This document shows, one piece after another, positions 45,206 through 57,083 of a stretch of DNA of 64,000 bases. This DNA comes from Globodera rostochiensis (taxonomy: Eukaryota; Nematoda; Chromadorea; Rhabditida; Heteroderidae): positions 1,488,001-1,552,000 of the forward strand of contig JAEVLN010000010.1 of the NCBI GenBank assembly GCA_018350325.1, in the 5' to 3' direction. The notes under the pieces were generated by a model. It did no database searches and was not told the DNA's origin. It saw only the letters and a list, made by a program, of their open reading frames with translations. Positions within the stretch are counted from its first letter, which is position 1. Every line of letters starts with the position of its first letter. A program made the position numbers and the translations under genes.

Positions 45206-45795
45206 TCACTTCCTTACATAAGCTAAGTGATATCAAAAAGCTTAGACTAAAATAATGAGGTCATATTAAAGCTTAGCGACAACAAAAAAGCGTAGACTTC
45301 TTAAATGGGTAAGTAACACATTTAAATAGGTTATTTGTAAGGCACGACGACAAAAAGTCCGACGGGTAAAAAGGTCCGATAGGCCAAATGTCCAAGTACT
45401 AGTTGAGCCTCACAAAGATAACCAATTGAGGGGGGGGGGCTCGCCGCGCACTTGTCCTGCTTAATGGCTCTCCGCGCGCTTTATGCTGCGCGAGCCTGCT
45501 GAATTGATTTCGTTTTGTCTTTATTTAAACGCGGGATTATTTTATTGGCTTTTGTTGGGTTAATAAAGAGTGAAGGGCGACTGGGCCCATTCCACGCATA
45601 AGTCATGTGAGGGTAATATTGCGCATTTACATTAAATCTTTCAATTTTTGCATTATTCAAATCGATGAGGCATGGGATTTGTGCACCAAAATGGCCAAAA
45701 TATGCCTCAAATCCATAATCATTATTGGCGTCAGGGAGTAAGCCTGTAATAGGGATTTATTTTTTTAAATTTCAGTTATCTTATTCTGCATATTT

Positions 45796-48031
45796 ATGTT
45801 TTGTTGTCATTACTTTATTTTTTTCTGTTTATTCACTTACCAAATTTTGCAATTGAATGCATTTGATGAAGAACAAAATGATATATTTGCTGAATTGTGG
45901 CAAAAGAGTAAAGAATTTAGCAAAAAAACCGGTAAATGTGAAGAAACATTACGAACAAATTTAGTCGACAATTTTATCAGTCAAAAAATTGAGAAAATTA
46001 AAAAAGAAATTGTTGTGAAAGATGAACCAAATGATTATGATGAATTTGATCAATTTTCGAACGAAAGACAGCAAAAAATTGCATTAAACAAAACTGTAAA
46101 AGAAGAGAGTGTTGAAAAACGGGTTAAATCCGGTACTTTTAAATATTTCTTTATTTTAATTAAAAATGAATTTAGAATTTATGGAATTTGATCGTATCTC
46201 CGATAAAGAAGAATTCGATAATGGGAAGGATGCAGAAGAACAAAGCACGGATTCACTTTTTGAAAATTCGAATTTGAAGGAAAGCTCTTCAAAATCACAA
46301 AAAGGTAAAATATTGGTAATAATTTTAACAAGAATTGATTAAAAATGTTACATTTTAAAGTGAGTTTTTTAAAAAAATCGTTTAAACAATTTAATAAATT
46401 ATCATTTCTAATTTCACCAAGAAAAAAAAGATTTATTTGTTTTTTAATTAAAGGTGTTAGAAAAATATATTCGGAAATAGAAAAACAAAAATTAATCGCG
46501 GAGTTTGATGAATTAAAAAACGAATTCAAAACGCGGGCCAATGGAATGTCTTACGATTTGAAAAAACTCGAAGGAAAAATTGCGCAAAAATTGGGAGTTT
46601 CTCTAAGAACAATTTATTATTGGAAAACCCAACTTGGAATTTCCAGTAAATTTTTTATTAATTGTTTAGAAAAATATCTATTTTAATTAAACTAAAATTT
46701 TTACAGAAAAACAAAATAGTTACACTGACTCTGAAAAGGTGGAATTGTTGGAAGGTTTTTATAAAATTGAAAAAGAGAATCCTCAACTCCGTACAGATGA
46801 AATTGCGCAAATGTTGAACATTAACGTCAAAACCTTACATTTTTGGAAAAGAAAATCTAAAAGCTTAAAATTTGGTAAATTTGGACATAAATTGTTTAAA
46901 ATTATTCTCCAAATCTAAATTTTTCTTAAAAGTTTTTTTGTTAGTGATTCTTTTATTTTAATAATTAAAAAAAATTAAGAATTCTAATTTTGCCAAGAAA
47001 TGTTTTTTTAAATAAAAGGTGTTAGAAAGAATTATTCGGAAATAGAAAAACAAGAAAAAATCCAAAGTTTGAAAATTAAGAAAAGAATTAAAACTCGGGG
47101 CAATGGATTTTCATTTGATTTTTTTATTTTTAATTAAACCAAATACTTCCAGAAAAACAAAAGAGACACTCTGACGCGGAAAAGGTGGAATTGTTGAAAA
47201 ATTTTTATAAAATCAAAAAAGAAAATCCTCAACTCCCTAAAGACGAAATTGCGCAAATGTTAAACATTCACATCTCAAACTTGAGTCGATGGAAAAGAGA
47301 ATTTTCAAAACCTGGTAGTTTTGTCATCAAATATATTTCCATAAATTTAAATTTTATTTTACTAATTGATTCATTAATTTGGATTTTAAAAATTTGAATC
47401 AGTTTTAAAATGAAATTTTAAGAAAGTAACAAATATCGTTATTAATTACTTAATAATTTCTTAATGTAATTTCATTTAAAATAAATATGTGTATATTCAC
47501 AAAAATAAATTGACATTTTAAATTAGAGTTTTAAAAAATTAAACAAGCAATTGTTTAAATATATTTCTTTAACAATAAAATTGAGTAATTTGTTTTTTTA
47601 ATAAAAGGTGTTAGAAAGAATTATTCGGAATTAGAAAAAGAAGAAATAATCGCGGAGTTTGATAAATTAAAAAAAGAATTCAAAACTCGGGCAAAAGGAA
47701 TGTCGTATGATAAAATTGATGAAAAAGTTGCGCAAAAATTGGGAGTTGCTCGTGCAACAATTTATAATTGGAAACACCAATTTGGCGTTTCAAGTAAATG
47801 GTTCTTTTGTTTATTTAAAAACATTTATTTTTAATTTAATTAAAATTTTGACCAGAAAAACAAAAGAGGCTCACTGAGGCTGAGAAGGCGGAGTTTGTGA
47901 AACAATTTTACAAAATTGAAAAAGAGAATCCACAAATGTATAAAGAAGACATTGCACAAAAGTTGAACATCTCCTTGAGAACCATAAATTCTTGGAAACG
48001 GCAATTTTTAAATAATGGTATATTTTGTTAA
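45796..48031 (+). CDS. signal-peptide tandem helix-turn-helix protein, copy 2
   Basis: Exons 45796-46132, 46176-46304, 46454-46645, 46707-46874, 47153-47314, 47608-47793 and 47856-48031 give 449 residues. Exons 1-2 match copy 1 closely (signal-like start, VVKDEPNDYDEFDQF, acidic linker). Five intact modules follow in the order A, B, B, A, B; a decayed A at 47020-47130 explains the BB pair, so the ancestral order was (AB)3. A modules carry KQLIAEF-type first helices and LGVSLRTIYYWK; B modules carry YKIKKENPQL and a W-K-R end. All six introns are phase 1, so modules can be lost or gained without frameshift. The last exon ends QFLNNGIFC, parallel to copy 1. This is the longest member. Confidence 0.74.
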
Positions 48032-48897
48032 TTAAAATTTTAATTCATTGCCAAAAAATATTAAATAGGCCAATTTTTAAAATTAATTTATCGTATAAAT
48101 TTTAAAGATAAATGTTTACATAAATTAGTCAGGTTCAATACTATTTATTTGTTAGACGCTATTACTTCCCAGAATTCTTAATTAGAGCCCGAACCGGGTT
48201 CGAATTATTCGGTCCCGGCAGCCCGAAATCCGGCTACTTCTGGGATCCGGTTTCCGAACGCGAGAGTAGCCAAATTCCGGCTTTATTGTAAGAATTAATT
48301 CGTTTTAATTATATTAAGCGGAAATTGGTGGACCAATTGACAATGTGCAGCAAAATGGCGGGTAATTTCTAATTATTGAAAAAAATTTAAAACTAAAAAA
48401 TTCACAGTTCTGAACGCTCAACATCATCTGCTAATTCTTTAAATGATATACCGTGGAAATGGAATGATTTCGGAAAGAAAAGAAATGAACGCATTTGAAA
48501 AATTGTTTTAAATTCTATTCCCTAATTTCTGACCACTTTTTTCCCATTTCTGTAAAACTTTCCCATAATTGGTGTCTTTATTAGATTACAAATGATTTAT
48601 TTATTAATTTTTTTTGCCCTATTCTTGACACTTTCCCGGTGTAAAATAAAAAACTATTTAATCATTGATGGCGTCAAATATTTTTTTAAACTGAGATTCG
48701 CAATCAATTAATTAATAACTTTTAATACACAACCCCCAAGCTTCGCAGTTATGTCGGTGCTCAATTTTTTGGGTTTGGCGTGATACTGTCCTCGTCTGCT
48801 GGAGGGCGGGCATCCATATCGATACCCAATGCCTACGAAATTCTAATTTAATATTCCTATTAGCCGGGATTCCGGGCATTTTTGGCATTCGACTTAC

Positions 48898-49490
48898 ATC
48901 CCTGATATTCTGCACTATTTATGTTTTGTTGTTTTAGTTTTTTCGGGTTTTTCACCACCAAATTTTGCATTTGAATGCTTTTGATGAAGAACATAATGAG
49001 AATACACAAGGTAAAGAGTTTCCATAGGGGGGAACCGTTAATTTTTAAAAAAATCTGTACAAATCTTTTTATTAAGAAAATTCGGTTTTCAAGAGTCCCT
49101 TTTTGGAAAATATGGAAAAATCGGTTTTTAGGGTACAATTGTCGAAAATATTGCAAAATTAAATAAAATTGAAATGCTCGCAAATTTGGGTTAGCCATAG
49201 AAAAATTAAGAAAGTAAACAAATATCGTTTTATTAAAATTAATAATTTTTGGAGTTTCAAGTAAATGGTTCTTTTGTTTATTTAAACATTTATTTTTAAA
49301 ATTAAAATGTTGACCAGAAAAACAAAAGAGACACACTGAGGCTGAGAAGGCGGAGTTTGTGAAACAATTTTACAAAATTGAAAAAGAGAATCCAAAAATG
49401 AATAAAGAAGAAATTGCACAAAAGTTGAACATCCTTTGACAACCATAAATTTTTGGAGACGGCAATTTTTAAATAAAGGTATGCTTTTAA
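48898..49490 (+). pseudogene. helix-turn-helix gene relic between copies 2 and 3
   Basis: Exon-1-like sequence at 48898-49005 (TATTTATGTTTTGTTG, then ATGAAGAACATAATGA) is interrupted by the 190-bp dispersed repeat. A terminal B module follows at 49317-49475 (TEAEKAEFVKQFYKIEKENP) with a deletion and stop where LNISLRT should be. All middle exons are gone. Confidence 0.75.
49012..49200. repeat. dispersed 190-bp repeat, copy in the HTH relic
   Basis: Inverted relative to 29820-30005; starts CCATAGGGGGGAACCG and ends GGGTTAGCCATAG. Its presence dates after formation of the gene copy it interrupts. Confidence 0.65.
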
Positions 49491-49625
49491 TGAAAATTTT
49501 CCCGACAACATTAAATAAGACATTTTAAAAATTATTTCATTATGTAGCTTTCTTTCATTTATAATAAACCTTTATTCAAAGAAATGTTTACATAATTTAG
49601 TCAGGTTCGTAATTACATATTTCCA

Positions 49626-51001
49626 GTGGTTCGGAATCCGGCTACTTTTGGAATCCAATTCCAGTGGTCCGGAATCCGGCTACTTTTGGAATCCAATTCC
49701 AGTGGTCCGGAATCCGGCTACTTTTGGAATCCAATTCCAGTGGTCCGGAATCCGGCTACTTTTGGAATCCAATTCCAGTGGTCCGGAATCCGGCTACTTT
49801 TGGAATCCAATTCCAGTGGTCCGGAATCCGGCTACTTTTGGAATCCAATTCCAGTGGTCCGGAATCCGGCTACTTTTGGAATCCAATTCCAGTGGTCCGG
49901 AATCCGGCTACTTTTGTCCGGCTACTTTTGGAATCCAATTCCAGTGGTCCGGAATCCGGCTACTTTTGGAATCCAATTCTAGTTGTCCGGAATCCGGCTA
50001 CTTTTGGAATCCAATTCCAGTGGTCCGGAATCCGGCTACTTTTAGAATCCAATTCCAGTGGTCCGGAATCCGGCTACTTTTGGAATCCAATTATAATGGT
50101 CCGGAATCCGGCTACTTTTGGAATCCAATTCTAATGGTCCGGAATCCGGCTACTTTTGGACCCCAATTCTAATGGTCCGGAATCCGGCTACTTTTGGAAT
50201 CCAATTCTAATGGTCCGGAATCCGGCTACTTTTGGAATCCAATTCCAGTGGTCCGGAATCCGGCTACTTTTGGAATCCAATTCCAGTGGTCCGGAATCCG
50301 GCTACTTTTGGAATCCAATTCCAGTGGTCCGGAATCCGGCTACTTTTGGAATCCAATTCCAGTGGTCCGGAATCCGGCTACTTTTGGAATCCAATTCCAG
50401 TGGTCCGGAATCCGGCTACTTTTGGAATCCAATTCCAGTGGTCCGGAATCCGGCTACTTTTGGAATCCAATTCCATTGGTCCGGAATCCGGCTACTCTTG
50501 GAATCCAATTCTAATGGTCCGGAATCCGGCTACTTTTGGAATCCAATTCTAATGGTCCGGAATCCGGCTACTTTTGGAATCCAAGTCCAGTGGTCCAGAA
50601 TCCGGCTACTTTTGGAATCCAATTCCAGTGGTCCGGAATCCGGCTACTTTTGGAATCCAATTCCAGTGGTCCGGAATCCGGCTACTTTTGGAATCCAATT
50701 CTAATGGTCCGGAATCCGGCTACTTTTGGAATCCAAGTCCAGTGGTCCAGAATCCGGCTACTTTTGGAATCCAATTCCAGTGGTCCGGAATCCGGCTACT
50801 TTTGGAATCCAATTCCAGTGGTCCGGAATCCGGCTACTTTTGGAATCCAATTCTAATGGTCCGGAATCCGGCTACTTTTGGAATCCAATTCTAATGGTCC
50901 GGAATCCGGCTACTTTTGGAATCCAATTCTAATGGTCCGGAATCCGGCTACTTTTGGAATCCAATTCCAGTGGTCCGGAATCCGGCTACTTTTGGAATCC
51001 T
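49626..51001 (+). repeat. 38-bp minisatellite, about 36 units
   Basis: The unit contains GGTCCGGAATCCGGCTACTT and TTGGAATCCAATTCCAGT, with CCAGT/CTAAT and occasional AAGTCCAGT variants grouped in blocks that suggest duplication of multi-unit segments. One unit is truncated at 49912-49920. All three forward frames are open through nearly the whole array because 38 is not a multiple of 3 and the unit lacks stops in each frame; the translated repeat is 38 residues. No start context or flanking exon supports a protein. It replaces the single copy found beside HTH copies 1 and 2. Confidence 0.93.
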
Positions 51002-51832
51002 GTTCCCGAACGTGAGTTTCGCCAAATTTCGGGCTTATTTTAAGAATTATTTAGCTCAATCATATTAAGTGGACTATGTTCGACCAATTGACAATGTTCA
51101 GCGACATGACGGGTAATGGGAGAGCAAAGAGACTAGGCGGAAACAATTATGCCATTTGAACAAATTTTATTTAATGCGTTCAGTTAAAAATGTTTAAAAA
51201 AATGAATTTTATTTTTGTGTATTTTTCTAGATAAAAAATTAAATTTTAATTCTGTACTAGTTACTGCGCGGGCCTGAATTGATTTCGGTTTGTCTTTATT
51301 TAAACAATTGATTATTTTATTGGCTTTTGTTGGGTTAATATAGAGTGAGGGCGGCTGGGCCCTTCCCACCAGGGGTACTCGTAATTACTTTTACTTATTA
51401 CGGATTACTTACTTTTTTTTACTCGGGTTTTGCCATTACTTATTACTGATTAATTATTACTAATTTTTTTGGCAATTACGTATTACTAATTGTTTTCACT
51501 GTTACTTATTACTAATTTTGCAAAAGTAATTTTGTCAGTTTTTCTGTCTTTTCAGAATTCAAATTTAGCTTAAAACATGATTGTTACCGACCTAAGAAAG
51601 AAATTGTTGCCCGAAAATCTTGAAAAACTGCTATTTTGCCATCACAATATCCTCCTCTACAATTTTGCTTAGGATTTGAAGTAAAAAACTTTGTATAAAA
51701 ACTTTTGGAAAATTAAATGTTACTTTATTAAGGATTACTTACTTTTACTTGGGTTTTGCCATTACTTATTACTGATTACTTATTACTAATTGTTTTCACT
51801 GTTACTTATTACCAGTGTTTTGCTGTTTCAGC

Positions 51833-51980
51833 TTGGCCTGTTCTGTTCCTGTTCTGTTCCTATTCTGTTCCTGTTCTGTTCTCTTCTAAGTTTCAGAACA
51901 GCACAGGAACAGGAACAGATTCAAAATCCTTGGAACAGGAACAGAACAGGCCAAGCTAGAACAGGCCAAGCTAGAACAGG
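51833..51980. repeat. CTGTTCTGTTCC palindrome
   Basis: AGCTTGGCCTGTTCTGTTCC and its inverse GGAACAGGAACAGAACAGGC face each other around 51895. Likely a small foldback remnant nested in the 3-kb element; similar CTGTTCTGTTCC occurs at 52810-52830. Confidence 0.6.
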
Positions 51981-52037
51981 GTAAAAATTGAAGAATTGAA
52001 CTTGATTGAGTAATATATTTGAAATTTTTCAATGATC

Positions 52038-52210
52038 CGTTCACGTGGCGCGGTGGTTAAACTGAATGAAGTGATTCAATTTTATCTAATGTTCAACTTT
52101 TCCTCGTGAAAATCTTTTTGTATTCTTTTTAATTAATTTTTTTTTGTATAATGGTGAGTAATACCTGGGGCTGTGGGTTCGAACCCCCGACTGTGTAAAT
52201 TATTTTTTTC
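52038..52210 (+). repeat. tRNA-derived SINE-like region
   Basis: An A-box-like TGGCGCGGTGGTTAA and a B-box-like GGGTTCGAACCCC lie about 130 bases apart. The outer ends do not pair as an acceptor stem. It may be a SINE head or a tRNA gene disrupted by insertion. Confidence 0.4.
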
Positions 52211-52442
52211 TTCTTTTTATGAACTCTTCGATGGTAAAGGAAACAATTTTTAAAAATATTTCGGTTTTAATATTTTTTGAAGGCAACCAAATTTTTATTT
52301 GTTTCATTATAAGAAAATAAATCATAGGGGGTCCCTTTTGTTTTGTAATTTTTAAAAATCAAGACCAATTTTTTTTACCACAAAGCTTCAAAAAATGGTT
52401 GCAAATCCCTTAACAAATTAAGTCAAAAATTCAAAATTTTCT

Positions 52443-52466
52443 CGGCGGCGCCTATCGGCACCGCCG
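52443..52466 (-). repeat. GATA-loop hairpin repeat, copy 7
   Basis: CGGCGGCGCC-TATC-GGCACCGCCG, full-length stem, within the 3-kb hAT-like composite. Confidence 0.8.
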
Positions 52467-53312
52467 ACCCCTCTCCCTCCAGAAGAAAGCAGAAATGCCA
52501 AAAAATTATTTTTCACTAAGATTGCTCCCCGTTCTCAAAATTCGGTCGTCCCCGACCCTTGATATGACCAACCCCGACATCCCCGTCTCCCAGGGGGTCG
52601 AGGAGCAACCTTATATGTAAACCTAACTTAAAATATTTTCGTAAAAGTCTCGGATTTTTGGGAGTCAATTCTCGAGTCTCGGAGGCAACTCTTGGTAAAG
52701 TTAGGTCTCGAGCATTGAACACTTTGTTCAATGAGTCATCGATTAAAATTTCAGACTGAATTTCACTCGGAAAATTTTTAATTTGGAACAGTCTAAGAAC
52801 AGTTTACACTGTTCTGTTCTGTTCCTGTTCAATTCTCGAGGTCGGAACCAGGGCTGCTCGTAATTACTTTTACTTATTACGGATTACTTACTTTTACTTG
52901 GTTTTTGCCGTTACTTATTACTGATTACTTATTACTAATTTAATTTGACAATTACTTATTACTGTTACTTATTACTAATTTTTTTGACAATTACTTATAA
53001 CTGATTACTTATTACTAATTTTGTAAAAAATCCGTAATTTTTAAGTAATTTTATCAGTTTTTCTGTCATTTTATTTTCAAATTTAGCGTAAACATTATGC
53101 CAAATTTTGAAAAATTTGACCAATTATCTTTACAAAAAGTAGGGTTGGACGGGACCGGGACGGGATTTTCCCGGGTTTTTCATGTCCCAGTCCCGGTCGG
53201 AACGAAATTTTTAAAAACTGAAAGTCCCGTTCCGAAGCAAAGTGCTTAATTTGGCTAATATTTTGATGAAATTTCTTTAACAAAATTGAGTCAAATTTTC
53301 AAAAATTTTTCT

Positions 53313-53336
53313 CGCCGGCGCCTATCGACACCGCCG
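53313..53336 (-). repeat. GATA-loop hairpin repeat, copy 8
   Basis: CGCCGGCGCC-TATC-GACACCGCCG; two stem changes compared with copy 7. Confidence 0.7.
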
Positions 53337-53711
53337 ACCCCCAACCCCTAAAAGTAAAGCAGAATCTCAAAAAAATGATATAATAAAATTGAAGTTAATG
53401 ACAATGAGGAAGATAATCTCATAACAAATTGAGGTAAAAATTCAAATTTTTCCCGTTTTTCAACGGGAATCAAGCAACCAGATCCCGAATCCAACTTGGG
53501 GTTTTTCAAAATGTCGGTCTCTAATATGAAGTAAAAAATTTTTGTGATTTAAACTTATAAAAGAAGTTTTAAGATTTAAACAGTATAAAAAATTTTTGGA
53601 AAAATTACTTATTACTTATTACGGATTACTTACTTTTACTTGATTTTTGCCGTTACTTATTACTGATTACTTATTACTAATTTTAATTGACAATTACTTA
53701 TTACTGATTAC

Positions 53712-54325
53712 TAGGGTCCGGATTTTCAGGTTTTAACCTATTTTTTTGTAGAATAGGGAATCATGAGATAAGCCCAGAAATAGCATTCATTTCGAAAAAT
53801 TTACAATTAGAGCGACTTTTTAGTCGATATAAATCAATATTTTGGCATTTTAGAGAATAAATTAATATTTCGCCATATCAATATTTTGGGCATTTTTCTT
53901 GAGAAAAATGCAATTTTTAGGCATTTTTACGAAAATTTTTGAAGAAATTCAATATTCAGGCATTTTTTCCCAAAATTTCTTCAAAAAACGCAATAAAACG
54001 ACAAAATTTGACCCTATAAATCAAAAAAAAAAAAGACTTTTTCTTTGACCAAAATCCACCCTCCAAAGATTGACATTTTCCCTAAAATTTTTTTATTTAT
54101 ATTTTTTATAAAATCTTCCAAAACATGTGAAAAATAGTACATTTTCTATTCTGTAAGAAAAATTAATAAAAAATGACAAATTTTGAAGGTTTTTACGCAA
54201 AATTTGACTGGATTTGGTCAGTTTTTGCGCACTTTTTGGGGTTTTTGGTCAATATTTTGGGGTTTTTTGGTCAATATTTTAAGTCAATATTTCGCGTTTT
54301 TTAGTCAATATAAATCCGGACCCTA
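53712..54325. mobile_element. nested hAT-like element, 614 bp
   Basis: TAGGGTCCGGATTT and its perfect inverse AAATCCGGACCCTA bound the element, with the 8-bp duplication CTGATTAC at 53704-53711 and 54326-54333. The interior is AT-rich with GTCAATATTTTGG phrases. Confidence 0.92.
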
Positions 54326-54623
54326 CTGATTACTTATTACTAATTTTTTTGTCAATTACTTATTAATTATTACTAATGTTTGGCACTGTTACTTATTACT
54401 AATACGAGCACCCCTGCTTCCCACGCATAAGTCATGGGAGGGTAACATTGCGCATTTACATTAAATCTTTCAATTTTGCATTATTCAAATCAATGAGGCA
54501 TGGGATTTGTGCACCAAAATGGCCAAAATATGCCTCAAATCCATAATCATTATTGGCGTCAGGGAGTAATCCTGTAATAGGAATTTATTTTTTTAAATTT
54601 CAGTTATCTTATTCTGCATATTT

Positions 54624-56124
54624 ATGTTTTGTTGTCATTACTTTATTTTTTTCTGTTTTTTCACTTACCAAATTTTGCAATTGAATGCATTTGATGAAGA
54701 ACAAAATGATATATTTGCTGAATTGTGGCAAAAGAGTAAAGAATTTAGCAAAAAAACCGGTAAATGTGAAGAAACATTACGAACATCAAATGACGAATTA
54801 ATCAGTCAAAAAATTGGAAAAATTAAAAAAGAAATTGTTGTGAAAGATGAACCAAATGATTATGATGAATTTGATCAATTTTCGAGCAAAAGACAGCAAA
54901 AAATCGTATTAAACAAAACTGTAAAAGAAGAGAGTGTTGAAAAACGGGTTAAATCGGGTACTTTTAAATATTTCTTTATTTTAATTAAAAATGAATTTTA
55001 GAATTTATGGAATTTGATCGTATCTCTGATAAAGAAGAATTCGATAATGGGAAGGATGCAGAAGAACAAAGCACGGATTCACTTTTTGATAATTCGAATT
55101 TGAAGGAAAGCTCTTCAAACTCACAAAAAGGTAAATATCCGTTAATAATTTTAAACATAAATAATTACTCAAATTAACAATAAATTTGAATGATTTATTT
55201 GTTTTTTCGATTAAGATATTAAAAAGATGTATTCAAAAGTAGAAAAACAAGAAATAATCGCGGAGTTTTATAAATTAAAAAAAGAATTCAAATCTCGGGC
55301 CAAAGGAATGTCTTACGATATGAACAAAATTGATAAAAAAATTGCGCAATCATTTGGAGTCTCTCGATCAACAATTAATAATTGGAAAAAGAAATTTGGA
55401 TTTTCAAGTAGATTTATCATTTATTTTTTTATATTTTTATAAACCTTAATTTTGCCAGAAAACAAAAAGAAATACACTAACGCTGAAAAGTGGGAATTAT
55501 TGAAAAATTTTTATAAAATCAAAAAAGAAAATCCTCAACTCCGTAAAGACAAAATTGCGCAAATGTTGAACATTCACATCTCAACTTTATATTCCTGGGA
55601 AAGGAAATCTAAAGGCTCAAAAGCTGGTAATTTTGCCATAAAATATTTTTCCACAATACATAATTTATTTTGCTAATTATTTGGATATTAAAAAATTTAA
55701 ATTAGTTTATTAAATGCGATTTTAAAAAAGTTACAATATCGTTTATTAATAATAATTCTAAATTTTAATTTATTTATAATAAATATCTGAATATTTCCAA
55801 AAATAAATGTTACATTTTAAATTGGAGTTTAAAGTAAACAAAATATCGTTAAATAATTTCTAAATTAAAAATTTTTAAATTTAAACAAAAATTAAAATTG
55901 ATTTTTTTTTGATTAAAGGTATTAAAAAGATTTATTCGGAAATAGAAAAACAAGAAATAATCGCGGCGTTTGATGAATTAAAAAAAGAATTCAAAACTCG
56001 GGCCAAAGGAATGCTTTACAATGTGAAAAAACTCGAAGAAAAAATTGCGAAAAAATTGGGAGTTGCTCTTAGAACAATTTATTATTGGAAAAAGCAATTT
56101 GAAATACCAAGTAAAATTTATTAA
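54624..56124 (+). CDS. signal-peptide tandem helix-turn-helix protein, copy 3
   Basis: Exons 54624-54957, 55002-55130, 55216-55407, 55459-55626 and 55919-56124 give 342 residues if the last A module reads through to the stop at 56122. The first exon matches the signal-like start and acidic region of the other copies, with local changes (TSNDELISQKIG). Modules are A (IAQSFGVSRSTINNWKKKF), B (DKIAQMLNIHISTLYSWERK) and A (IAKKLGVALRTIYYWKKQF). A following B module is frameshifted, so the stop after PSKIY probably ends the protein. Phase-1 introns again separate every module. The upstream flank is split by the 3-kb hAT-like element. Confidence 0.72.
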
Positions 56125-56167
56125 TAGTTTAAAAAAATATTTTTAAATTAAATTAATTTCAATTAGA

Positions 56168-56330
56168 AAACAAAAGAAACGCACTGACGCTGAACAAAGT
56201 TGAAATTGCATGAAAAATTTTATAGAAACAAAAAAGAAAATCAATCTACTCCGTAATGTCGAAATTGCGCAAATGATGAAAATTAACATTAAAACCTTAT
56301 ATTCTCGGAAAAGAAAAGACATTTTCCCGA
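56168..56330 (+). pseudogene. decayed final B module of HTH copy 3
   Basis: AACGCACTGACGCTGAAC through ATTAAAACCTTATATTC matches B modules but has small insertions (CAAAGTTGAAATTGCATG) that break the frame. Confidence 0.75.
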
Positions 56331-56828
56331 AAATTTCTTGAAGAAATTAAATATTTCTTTTTATAAAAATAAGAAAAATGCAAAGAAAAAAATGAACCCT
56401 TAAAATCAAAATTTTTGAACCAAAAATGCACCTCTAAATGTTAATATTTCCAAAAAAAGGTTTTTGTTTTGATATTAAATCCCGGAATCTGGTTACTTCA
56501 AAATTCACATTTCTGTACGCTCAACCTAATCGGCTAATTCTCTAAATGATAGAAATGAACGCATTGGAAAATTCTAAACAAATGCTAAAATTCATTCCCT
56601 AATTTTTAGCCGCCTTTTGTCCATTTCTGTAAAACTTTTTCATATATTGCTGTCTTTATTACATTGAAATTGTCCTTATTCTGACACAAACAATTTATTG
56701 GTGTAAAATAAAAAATGATTTAATCAGTGATGGCGTCAAATATTCTTTTGATTCGCGATCAATTAACTAATAACTTTAATACACCACACCCAAGCTTACT
56801 GGTTATCACGGTGTAAAAATTAGAGTCC

Positions 56829-56977
56829 GGACCAAACAAATAATTATACAAAAAAAACCCCAAATATTTGTATAAAAAATTGGACCCAAAATTTTTTGTT
56901 TTTGTTTGTTTTGTCATTGGGTCTCAACCCAAAAAAACCAAACCCCAAAAAATATTGTACAAATATTTGTTTGGTCC
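56829..56977. mobile_element. short inverted-repeat element, 149 bp
   Basis: Perfect 14-bp ends GGACCAAACAAATA / TATTTGTTTGGTCC. No target duplication recognised. It abuts the secreted-gene fragment that follows. Confidence 0.65.
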
Positions 56978-56984
56978 AACGGAC

Positions 56985-57083
56985 GCATCTTCGGAACCGA
57001 GCTCATCTTCGGCTGATCCAACCTCATCAAATCCTGGCACTCCGGATTCAAGTTCAACGGACCCCACCTCAACCGCGTCATAA
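56985..57083 (+). pseudogene. C-terminal fragment of the small secreted protein family
   Basis: Encodes SSEPSSSSADPTSSNPGTPD and the remaining tail to the stop, matching copies 1-3; the signal peptide and middle are missing, cut at the inverted-repeat element. Confidence 0.8.

Larger units (their letters stand above)
51370..54416. mobile_element. composite hAT-like element, 3.05 kb
   Basis: The ends are CAGGGGTACTCGTAATTAC and the inverse of CAGGGGTGCTCGTATTAGT, flanked by the perfect 8-bp duplication CTTCCCAC (51362-51369 and 54417-54424). It splits the conserved 5' flank of HTH copy 3: the sequence before 51362 and after 54417 is continuous in 42041-42300 and 45405-45620. Inside are ATTACTTATTACT arrays, an internal copy of the terminus at 52853-52905, a palindrome, a tRNA-like region and another nested element. 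No transposase frame was seen. Confidence 0.9.

Noticed and set aside
49626..50932. Repeat-protein gene from the 38-bp array
   Set aside because: All three frames are equally open and no start or flanking exon supports translation; kept as a repeat.
42450..51001. CRISPR-like reading of the regular repeats
   Set aside because: Units are contiguous without unique spacers, and the genome is eukaryotic with introns.
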